Shown: in pieces, positions 7,792 through 15,900 of the stretch
Position numbering within the stretch: position 1 is the first letter of the stretch
Layout: every line of letters starts with the position of its first letter
DNA from: Methanolobus mangrovi
GTDB lineage: Archaea > Halobacteriota > Methanosarcinia > Methanosarcinales > Methanosarcinaceae
Direction of reading: 5' to 3'
Assembly: GCF_031312535.1 (NCBI RefSeq)
Contig: NZ_CP133594.1
Location: 434,001 to 498,000, forward strand
Length of the DNA: 64,000 nt
Notes under the pieces: model-generated
Databases searched by the model: none
Seen by the model: the letters and a program-made list of their open reading frames with translations, nothing else
Told to the model about the DNA's origin: nothing
Made by a program: the position numbers and the translations under genes

Positions 7792-9723
7792 ATGACAAAA
7801 ATAACACATAAGGGAATGGCAGGATTAACTGCCACCCTTTTAATATTTTGTGCATGTTTCATGGTAGGCGTAGGACTTGCAGCTGCTGATCCTTCGGTGT
7901 CAGTAGATCCACAAACAAATGAGTATGATGCAGGCGATACGTTTCAGGTTACTGTAATGGTTAATTCTGATACAGATAACCTCCGTGCCGTGAACCTGCA
8001 GCTTGATTACGATCCGGCAATACTCTCGGTGAACAGTGTAACCGATGAGGACTTGCTTGGAGCGGGAGCCCTTGTAGCACCAGGCAGTGGCGACGACGGT
8101 GCAGGTACCATATCCTATGGTATTGCATCTACCAGCGGTGTTTATGCACCGGTAGCCGGAACAATGCTAACCATTGAGTTTGCAATTGATGCCAGTGCAG
8201 CAAATGGAACCTATAACCTTGACCTGAATGCTGTATCGCTTAAGGATCAGGATAACGTAGCTATTCCAGGAGTTATAATCACAGATGGAACAGTAAAAGT
8301 TGGAGATGAAGTAATTCCAACACCTTCTGAACCGGAAGTGGAGATTAGTCCGGTAGCAAGCGGTCCTGTTGGTCCCGGTGACACATTCCAGGTACAGGTA
8401 GAAGTGGATTCTGCTGACTACAACCTTCGTGCTGTAAATCTGCAGATGAATTACGATTCATCCGCACTTATGGTGAACAGCATTACTGATGAGGACTTAC
8501 TTGGAGCAGGAGCACTTGTTGCACCTGGAAGCGGTGACGATGGTGCAGGCACCATTGCCTATGGTATTGCTTCTACCAGCGGTGTTTATGTACCGGTAGC
8601 CGGAACAATGCTAACCATTGAGTTCGAAGTGAAGGCAGGCGCAGCAAACGGAACCTATGATCTTGACCTGAATAGTGTCTCTCTCAAGGACCAGGACAAT
8701 GTAGCTATCCCTGATGTAGGTGTCACGGATGGTAGTGTTCAGGTATCTGGAGACGGTCAGGTCCCCGATATGCCAACAGCCATGATAGTACCAACATCAA
8801 GCGGACCTATTGCAGCTGGAGATACTTTCCAGGTGGATATAGAGATAGACTCTGCTGACTACAACCTCCGTGCTGTAAGCGTGCAGCTTGATTATGATCC
8901 TGCAGCACTCATGGTAAACAGCATGACCAATGGCTTACTGGGACCGGGAGCACTTGAAGCACCTGGAAGCGGTGACGACGGAGCAGGTACTATTACATAT
9001 GGACTTGCAGCCACTGGTGGTGTTTATACTCCAGAGGCCGGTACATTGCTGACAATCGAGTTCGAAGTCAAAGCAGATGCAACAGATGGTATCTATGATC
9101 TTGACATGTACAATGTAGTTCTCAAGGATGAAGCAAATGCTGATATTCCTGGTGTTATAGTAACTGATGGTATGGTTGAAGTTTCAACAGTGCCTGAGGT
9201 TGAAGGAATAGCACTCCTGCCAGGATGGAACTTGATATCAATTCCACAGACACTTGAGAATGCAGGCATTGACTATGTACTCCAAGACTTCAATGATACT
9301 GAAGTAGACAGTGTCTTCTATTATGATGCTTCTACTGGCATGATGGTTGTACCGGATGACTTTGAACCATTGAAGGCATACTGGGTGCACAACAACCTGA
9401 GTGAGACTGTAGTGATCAATGGAAGCTATCTTACACCAATGGTACCTTCCACACCTCCATCACTGACACTTTATCCAGGATGGAACGCAATTGGTCACAC
9501 TGCCATGGTAGAGCTTCCTGCAGAGGTTGCTTTGTCCACGATTGATGACTGCTACATCAAGGTCATGGGACCATGGATGGCTTCCACAAGTGAGTTTGCT
9601 TACGTAGGCTACAATGGAGAGGAAGGAGTTATCAATGGTAACCAGGTAGGCACCGATGTCTTTGCCATGAATATGTATGAAGGCTATTTCGTATTCGTAG
9701 ATGAGGAGTGTCTATTGGGCTGA
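7792..9723 (+). CDS. secreted three-cohesin protein
   Basis: 643 residues, starting 22 bases after the dockerin-bearing gene with AGAGGTGAAATC as ribosome-binding site, so the two are very likely one transcription unit. Signal peptide 1-34. Three cohesin-type modules at about 35-165, 182-318 and 331-468 each carry GDTFQV, LRAV..Q(L/M)(D/N)YD, GSGDDGAGTI and a closing (I/V).VTDG. Residues 470-643 form a different domain, opening LLPGWNLISIPQTL and echoed by LYPGWNAIGHTAMVEL, as seen in other methanogen surface proteins. There is no C-terminal transmembrane segment. Inferred role: a scaffold joining dockerin-bearing proteins, the adjacent large protein being the obvious partner. Confidence 0.88.
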   Translation: MTKITHKGMAGLTATLLIFCACFMVGVGLAAADPSVSVDPQTNEYDAGDTFQVTVMVNSDTDNLRAVNLQLDYDPAILSVNSVTDEDLLGAGALVAPGSGDDGAGTISYGIASTSGVYAPVAGTMLTIEFAIDASAANGTYNLDLNAVSLKDQDNVAIPGVIITDGTVKVGDEVIPTPSEPEVEISPVASGPVGPGDTFQVQVEVDSADYNLRAVNLQMNYDSSALMVNSITDEDLLGAGALVAPGSGDDGAGTIAYGIASTSGVYVPVAGTMLTIEFEVKAGAANGTYDLDLNSVSLKDQDNVAIPDVGVTDGSVQVSGDGQVPDMPTAMIVPTSSGPIAAGDTFQVDIEIDSADYNLRAVSVQLDYDPAALMVNSMTNGLLGPGALEAPGSGDDGAGTITYGLAATGGVYTPEAGTLLTIEFEVKADATDGIYDLDMYNVVLKDEANADIPGVIVTDGMVEVSTVPEVEGIALLPGWNLISIPQTLENAGIDYVLQDFNDTEVDSVFYYDASTGMMVVPDDFEPLKAYWVHNNLSETVVINGSYLTPMVPSTPPSLTLYPGWNAIGHTAMVELPAEVALSTIDDCYIKVMGPWMASTSEFAYVGYNGEEGVINGNQVGTDVFAMNMYEGYFVFVDEECLLG

Positions 9724-9746
9724 GGTGAAAGAAACATGAAAAGTTT

Positions 9747-9772
9747 GCAGTGAGATTTCTCACTGCTTTTTT
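9747..9772 (+). terminator. hairpin terminator after the three-cohesin gene
   Basis: GCAGTGAG (9747-9754) and CTCACTGC (9759-9766) form a perfect 8-bp stem with a 4-base loop followed by TTTTTTG, 24 bases after the stop codon. Confidence 0.75.
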
Positions 9773-9784
9773 GATTTATCAAAG

Positions 9785-10438
9785 GTGGGACGTATGATAA
9801 GCGATAAAAAATATGGTGTTTCATTACAGGTTTTGATAATTTTATTCTCATTCATAGTAGTAGCTGTACCTGCTGCAGCCATTTCTCCTCCGGTAGTATT
9901 AGAAGGGAGTTTAATGCTTGATGGAAGTCCGGCACCTGTGGGTACCGAAGTGGCAGCTGTTGTTGATGGCCAGACAGTTGGTGAAACAACTGTAACGAAT
10001 ACAGGTCTTTTCGGTGATGAACGAAGCAACAGGCTGGGAGTGAGCTCTGATTACAGTGTAGTCACGATCTATGTGAATGGTGTGGAAACAACAACATTGG
10101 ACCTTAGCAGTTACCAGAGTGGTGAAATGATTTCCCTTGATCTTAGTGCAACTACTCCTGCATCTCCTACTACAACTGGAACGAAATCTTCAGGTGGTGG
10201 CGGAGGCTTTAGTAGTGTTACTACGGAGACTACCGAAGAAGCTGTGGACACAGGATCTGAAACATCACAACCAGATGAAACAATAGTTCAGAGTCCAATA
10301 GAGGAAGAAGTAGCTGATGAAGTAGCAGGTGAAGAAGAATCATCGCCTGTAAGTGGTGTCAGCAGTATGATTGCTATATTTGGTCTTATTCTTGTAGGGG
10401 CTGTAATTGTTTCCTATAGATACAAGTCCAAGAAATAG
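9785..10438 (+). CDS. secreted protein with C-terminal membrane anchor
   Basis: 217 residues, ATG 5 bases after GGTGG. The N terminus has a hydrophobic signal ending VPAAAIS at about residue 36. Residues 37-125 look like a small beta domain (VVLEGSLMLDGSPAPVGTEV..VDGQTVGETTVT, then YSVVTIYVNG) of the carboxypeptidase-regulatory or big-Ig type. A Thr/Ser/Gly linker with GGGGGF follows, then an acidic Glu-rich stalk (about 150-185). The end is a hydrophobic helix (SSMIAIFGLILVGAVIVSY) with the tail RYKSKK. The tripartite end resembles a sorting signal, but neither PGF nor VPXXXP is present (the preceding motif is SPVSG). Function unknown; it is probably displayed on the envelope. Confidence 0.75.
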   Translation: MGRMISDKKYGVSLQVLIILFSFIVVAVPAAAISPPVVLEGSLMLDGSPAPVGTEVAAVVDGQTVGETTVTNTGLFGDERSNRLGVSSDYSVVTIYVNGVETTTLDLSSYQSGEMISLDLSATTPASPTTTGTKSSGGGGGFSSVTTETTEEAVDTGSETSQPDETIVQSPIEEEVADEVAGEEESSPVSGVSSMIAIFGLILVGAVIVSYRYKSKK

Positions 10439-10450
10439 ATCGAATCTGCA

Positions 10451-10476
10451 TGTTGGAATGAATTTTTCTTCCAACA
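10451..10476 (+). terminator. 8-bp stem-loop after the anchored protein
   Basis: TGTTGGAA (10451-10458) pairs with TTCCAACA (10469-10476) around TGAATTTTTC, 12 bases after the stop codon. The T-rich run is in the loop rather than after the stem, so it could also be an RNA-stabilising hairpin. Confidence 0.5.
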
Positions 10477-10490
10477 TTTATTCATCATGA

Positions 10491-10766
10491 GTGGGTAGTT
10501 GCAGGTGGAGAAAAGAAACTGTAACTAGTGGATGTGGTTATATTAGAAGAAGCAGGACTGCCATTAGTGTGGAAATTTTAAAAGCTGCATTGGAGGGGGC
10601 TAAAAAAACACATATAGTTTACAGTGCAAATCTGAACTTTGATATGGTTAACAGGTATCTTGAAATGTTAGAAGAAAAAGGCCTTCTTGAACATAAAGGA
10701 AACTTGTATATCACAACTGCAAAAGGTAAAGAGTTTCAGGAGATTGCAAAGGAATTAGGTCTTTGA
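10491..10766 (+). CDS. small winged-helix regulator, first of two paralogues
   Basis: About 91 residues from a GTG at 10491; the true start is uncertain because no good ribosome-binding site is visible, and conservation with its paralogue begins near RRSRTAISVEIL. The core (ILKAALEGAKKTHIVYSANL, VNRYLEMLEEKGLLE, GNLYITTAKGKEFQEIAKEL) is the archaeal small winged-helix family (HTH_45, ArnR1-like), which usually acts as a DNA-binding regulator. A paralogue with long identical DNA stretches lies at 19750-19998. The pair brackets the DUF116-like and archaeosortase B region, hinting at regulation of those genes or at a duplication that carried them. Confidence 0.75.
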   Translation: MGSCRWRKETVTSGCGYIRRSRTAISVEILKAALEGAKKTHIVYSANLNFDMVNRYLEMLEEKGLLEHKGNLYITTAKGKEFQEIAKELGL

Positions 10767-11077
10767 TTTCATAGTCATTGGTTATTATTGGATAGCCACT
10801 GACAATTTCTCAGTTCACGAATGCATTGTTTTTTTGAGGTCTAACTTGTACATAAAATGTAGGGACTTTGTACAGTATCTGTCTTAATTATTTATAACTA
10901 TGTGCACAGTATATATTAATTAATACACTCTATGTACACAAATAACTGTATATAGGGGCATGATGTTTATACCTATGACCAAACTAACCATATCCTATAA
11001 AGCTCAATAATTGGGCATAATAGGTTTCTCTGGACAACTCCACGGAAGTATAGTCCAAAAGTCATGGAGGAAAAAAA
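10767..11077 (+). promoter_or_regulatory. gap with cluster of TGTACA-type palindromes before the first DUF116-like gene
   Basis: Four short palindromes lie in this gap: TGTACA at 10847-10852, TGTACA at 10869-10874, TGTGCACA at 10901-10908 and TGTACA at 10933-10938. Starts are 22, 32 and 32 bases apart, close to two, three and three helical turns. AT-rich TATA-like runs (TTTATAACTA near 10891, AGTATATATTAATT near 10909, TGTATATAGG near 10948) lie between and after them. This looks like an operator array for a cooperative repressor or activator. No protein gene is visible in this stretch. Confidence 0.5.
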
Positions 11078-11806
11078 ATGCTGACCCGAGAATTAATATA
11101 TGGATTGATTCCCTATTCAATTCATCAAAAGATTGTGAGATGGAAATGCAAATTCAAAAAGCAGGATAATCTTCTGATAGAAAATCACCTGGCATTATAT
11201 CCGCATTCTCTCGACATAAATAAAGTGGTAAGAGATGATCTGGATAAGTGTGTTGCTTTTTTACCATATTGTGCAAAACCCCTTGGGGAACATGAATGTC
11301 CGACATCGGACAAGGTCAATAATAGGAAGAACCAGAAATGTATCAAGGTATCTGGTGGAAAATGTGATGTACCATGTTCACTCGGTGAAATGGTAGATGT
11401 TCTTGTAAAACATGGCTTCAAAAAAGATCAGATATTCATAATAGATCGTGATTCCAACCTTTTCCCCTGGCTGCAGCAAAAAAGGAAGGAAGGTTACGAA
11501 TATTTCATGCCGGGCACAGGCTGTAAATACGGCGTATCTTATGCCATAGATTATATTGGTAAGAAACTTGGCTATAAGGGTTGCATAGCCTTTGTAGATG
11601 ATTATTGTTCTCAAGACAAAGACAATGGTGTTTGTAAATGCATGAACGATTATCTGGGAATGGAAGGTATAGACAAGGGCAAAAGGACTAAGATGCATAA
11701 AGAGACCATTATCCTGATGGATCGTATCCTGTCGGGGAACTATCATAATATGGTGGATGTTCCTCACAAATCGCCTAATACTAATGAAAATCCTTCCAGT
11801 ACATGA
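11078..11806 (+). CDS. DUF116-like cysteine-rich protein, first tandem copy
   Basis: 242 residues, ATG 8 bases after GGAGG. The core FLPYCAKP..EHECPTSD, then KCIKVSGGKCDVPCSLGEMVDVL, then GTGCKYGVSYAIDYI, matches the layout of DUF116 proteins (hydrophobic-PxC, CP, CxxC-like cysteines, later GC), which occur in archaea and anaerobic bacteria and have no settled function. The conserved cysteines suggest metal or Fe-S binding. The N terminus is not a signal peptide, so it is probably cytoplasmic. The C-terminal 20 residues (HKSPNTNENPSST) are absent from its paralogue 242 bases downstream. The TGTACA-type operator cluster lies upstream. Distance from classical DUF116 makes the assignment tentative. 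Confidence 0.6.
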   Translation: MLTRELIYGLIPYSIHQKIVRWKCKFKKQDNLLIENHLALYPHSLDINKVVRDDLDKCVAFLPYCAKPLGEHECPTSDKVNNRKNQKCIKVSGGKCDVPCSLGEMVDVLVKHGFKKDQIFIIDRDSNLFPWLQQKRKEGYEYFMPGTGCKYGVSYAIDYIGKKLGYKGCIAFVDDYCSQDKDNGVCKCMNDYLGMEGIDKGKRTKMHKETIILMDRILSGNYHNMVDVPHKSPNTNENPSST

Positions 11807-12048
11807 TTCATTACTATTGAAAATATTAGGGTGCTTTCCTTATTTATTTCTCTACTATAAATATATATCAAGTTTGCAGGTTTTATTTGTATTTTTTTTT
11901 GTTCCTACAAAAAAAGATACACTATACGGTATTTTGTTGCAACGCCAAAGTTTTATTATCATGATTATGCTATCTTTATTTGGGAGATATGCACATTCCA
12001 AAGAATGAAGCATTTAAGAGGTGGGGTTAATCAACGAAAATATCTGTC

Positions 12049-12723
12049 TTGGAAAGATTATATTCATTCGTTCCATATTCGATAAATAAAAGGCTCATAG
12101 AAAACAGATTGAGTTACAATCAGGTAAACAAAATTTTGCTCAGTCATAGCGTAGCTATCTCCTCACCTTCTGTTGATATGCAGAAAATAGTTAAAGATGA
12201 GCTGGACAGTTGCATCTCTTTTCTTCCTTATTGCGCCAAACCTTTTGGAGATTATACTTGTCCTGTATCTGATAATGAAAAATTAAGGAAAAATAGAAAA
12301 TGCTTAAAACTGGATGGCAGAAGTTGTAATGTTCCCTGTTCGCTGGGTCGTATGATAGATGTTCTGAAGCAACAGGATTTTACAAAAGACCGAATTTTTA
12401 TAATTGATAGTGATTCTCATCTCTTCCCCTGGCTCGAAGAGAAAAAGAACGAAGGTTACAAATATTTTCTTCCGGGTGTCGGATGCCATTATGGGGTGAG
12501 TTATGCATTAAAATATATTCAAAGGGAAATAGGGTTAGAAGGTTGTATAGTATTTCTGCAGGATAATGATCCTTTGGACAAACGTCATGGTGTATGCAAA
12601 AGTATTTTTGATTACAACAATATGGAAAAGATTGACAGGGGCAAAAAAACAAAGATTGGTGAGGAATCCCTGAAAATAATTGAAGATATACTATCCGGAA
12701 AACTCTATCTTAAAACGAAATAA
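12049..12723 (+). CDS. DUF116-like cysteine-rich protein, second tandem copy
   Basis: 224 residues from a TTG at 12049. No ATG is in frame between the upstream stop at 12028 and the conserved N terminus (ERLYSFVPYSINKR aligns with RELIYGLIPYSIHQK of the first copy), so a non-ATG start is likely. GAGGTGGGG at about 12019-12027 is a possible but distant ribosome-binding site. It shares the core FLPYCAKPFGDYTCP, NRKCLKLDGRSCNVPCSLG, LFPWLEEKKNEGY and GVGCHYGVSYAL with the first copy, keeping the cysteines. The 242 bases between the copies are AT-rich; the open frame at 11757-12008 overlaps the first copy and resembles nothing. Same functional uncertainty as the first copy. Confidence 0.6.
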   Translation: MERLYSFVPYSINKRLIENRLSYNQVNKILLSHSVAISSPSVDMQKIVKDELDSCISFLPYCAKPFGDYTCPVSDNEKLRKNRKCLKLDGRSCNVPCSLGRMIDVLKQQDFTKDRIFIIDSDSHLFPWLEEKKNEGYKYFLPGVGCHYGVSYALKYIQREIGLEGCIVFLQDNDPLDKRHGVCKSIFDYNNMEKIDRGKKTKIGEESLKIIEDILSGKLYLKTK

Positions 12724-12790
12724 AATGAATAAGGATCATTTATCTTAAACTCTTCCTTCTGTTTATCCTTCTATTCAATGTTTTGTAACT

Positions 12791-12838
12791 ATCCTACTTC
12801 AGTATGCTACGGAGTATTCCTACTGATTTTTGTTTGCT
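12791..12838 (+). promoter_or_regulatory. CCTACT...TTTGCT upstream element of the first VPXXXP gene
   Basis: TCCTACTGATTTTTGTTTGCT ends at 12838, 73 bases before the chosen ATG at 12912. A weaker copy (ATCCTACTTCAGTATGCTAC, 12791-12810) precedes it. A close match lies at the same distance before the second VPXXXP gene (17352-17372), so this is probably a shared promoter-proximal element. Confidence 0.45.
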
Positions 12839-12911
12839 ACGATAATAAATAGTGTTCTATGTAAATTATTCCCTAGTAGTAATAAATCTTTTACTTATAA
12901 GGGTGGGGCAA

Positions 12912-15900
12912 ATGACAAAATACAATTTACTTTTTGTGATAGCTCTGGTGTTGCTCGTGATGTCGGGGACAGCAGTAGCTATCACTGTGGATGGAGAAAG
13001 AAGTATAGATGAATGGAATGAGAACTGGAACTTTGGCCAGGTAAATGGTACCAGCTATGATTCAAATGGTCCTTTCGGAGACAAGATGGTTGTATTCCAG
13101 AATGGGGGCTGGTATGATGAGGACCCTGCTGCAGATGCAGGTACCAACTTCAATGAGAATCTAAGTACGGAAGGTCCTTATCCCAGTGGATATGATATAA
13201 AAGGACAGTATGCTCATTATGACATAATCAATGACACGCTCTATGGTATGTCTACAGTATACGGTCTTCCTGGCGATCTTGACGGTAATGGGAATATAGT
13301 CGGCCTTACGGAAAATGGCGATATACTTGGACCAGTTACTGGAAAAGATCTCACAGGAATCGGTCCTGGGGAACAATGGAGTATCATGATATTCCAGGGT
13401 GATAAAGCACTGATAATAGTGATTACAAATAATGACTGGACTGTTAGCACAATAGGCTTTACAGGAATTGATGAGAATGATGTAATTGCTGCAAATGGTA
13501 ATGCAGGTGGTCCTGATAACTGCAGTAATTGTGTATATGAGATATCAGTACAGAACCTGGCTCAATATTTCGATATGACTCCTGGTCAGGGATTCAGTGT
13601 GGCTTCGAGTGCCGGAGGAAACCTTGACATTGTAGGAGAAGACATTGCAGCAGTATTCTTTGAAATACCAAATCCAGAAATTGATATTGAAAAATCAACT
13701 AATGGTGAGGATGCTGATGCTGCACCAGGTCCTGGAATACCTCAGGGTAATGAACTCCTGTGGACCTATGTTGTAACCAACACCGGTAATGTGCCATTGG
13801 AGAACATATCGGTCACAGATGACAAACTCGGTTCCATCACTGACATAATCAATAATGGTGATGGTGATTCGACACTGGCGATCGGAGAAACATGGATCTA
13901 TATTGCAACTGGAATTGCTGAATGTGGTCAGTATGAGAATAATGCTACAGCAGTTGGTTTCTTTGATGTGATACCTGTTTTTGATATTGACCCAAGCCAC
14001 TACTTCGGTGAATGTCCTGATATCGATATCGAGAAAGCTACTAACGGTGAAGATGCTGATGTTGGCCCTGGTCCTGGAATCCCGGAGGGTGATGCTGTTA
14101 CATGGACCTATGTTGTAACCAACACAGGTAATGTCAATCTTACAGACATTCAGGTAAGTGACAACATTCTTGGAACTATCACCAACATAATCGATCAGGG
14201 TGATGGTGACGATGTACTTGCCGTCGGTGAGGTATGGACACTTGAAGCAACAGGTGTTGCTGAATGTGGTCAATACGAGAACGAGGGTACCGTTACCGGT
14301 GATTCTGGTGACACTACTGTAAATGACAGTGACTTGAGCCACTATTTCGGTGAATGTCCTGATATAGATATCGAGAAAGCCACAAACGGTATCGATGCTG
14401 ATGTTGGTCCTGGTCCTGGAATCCCACAGGGTGATGTTGTTACATGGACGTATGTTGTAACCAACACAGGTAATGTCAACCTTACAAACATTCAGGTAAG
14501 TGACAATATCCTCGGAACTATCACCAACATAATCGATCAGGGAGATGGCGATGATATACTTGCCATTGGTGAAGTATGGACACTTGAAGCAACCGGTGTT
14601 GTTGAATGTGGTCAGTACGAGAACGAAGGTAGTGTAGCCGGTGATTATGGTGACACTACTGTAAATGACAGTGACTTGAGCCACTACTTCGGTGAATGTC
14701 CTGACATTGATATCGAGAAAGCCACAAACGGCGAAGATGCTGATGTTGGTCCTGGCCCTGGCATTCCACAGGGTGATGCAGTAACGTGGACCTATGTTGT
14801 AACCAACACAGGTAATGTCAACCTTACAAACATTCAGGTAAGTGACAACATCCTCGGAACTATCACCAACATAATCGATCAGGGAGATGGCGACGATATA
14901 CTTGCTGTCGGAGAAGTGTGGACACTTGAAGCAACGGGTGTTGCTGAATGTGGTCAGTACGAGAACGAAGGTAGTGTAGCCGGTGATTATGGTGATACTA
15001 CTGTTACTGACAGTGACTTGAGCCACTACTTCGGTGAATGTCCTGACATCGACATTGAGAAGGCCACCAACGGTGAAGATGCTGATGTTGGTCCAGGTCC
15101 TGGACTACAGGAAGGTGATGTTGTTACATGGACGTATGTTGTAACCAACACTGGTAATGTCGATCTCACAAATATTCAGGTAAGTGACAATATCCTCGGA
15201 ACTATCACCAACATAATTGATCAGGGAGATGGCGACGATATACTTGCTGTCGGAGAAGTGTGGACACTTGAAGCAACCGGTGTTGCTGAATGTGGCCAAT
15301 ACGAGAACGAAGGTACTGTAACCGGTGATGCTGGTGATACTACTGTAAATGACAGTGACTTGAGCCACTATTTCGGTGAATGTCCTGACATCGATATTGA
15401 GAAGGCAACAAATGGTATCGATGCTGATGTTGGTCCTGGCCCTGGAATCCCACAGGGTGATGTTGTTACATGGACATATGTTGTAACCAACACTGGTAAT
15501 GTCAACCTTACAAACATTCAGGTAAGTGACAGTATTCTTGGAACTATCACCAACATTATCGACAATGGTGATGGCGACGATATACTTGCTGTCGGAGAAG
15601 TGTGGACACTTGAAGCAACCGGTGTTGCTGAATGTGGCCAATACGAGAACGAAGGTACTGTAACTGGTGATGCTGGTGATACTACTGTTACTGACAGTGA
15701 CTTGAGCCACTACTTCGGTGAATGTCCTGACATCGATATCGAGAAGGCCACCAATGGCGAAGATGCTGATGTTGGTCCTGGCCCTGGAATCCCACAGGGT
15801 GATGTTGTTACATGGACGTATGTTGTAACCAACACTGGTAATGTCAACCTTACAAACATTCAGGTAAGTGACAGTATTCTTGGAACTATCACCAACATTA

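Noticed and set aside
11757-12008. 83-codon open frame between the DUF116-like copies
   Set aside because: It overlaps the end of the first copy, is dominated by AT-rich Phe/Leu/Tyr codons and has no recognisable pattern.
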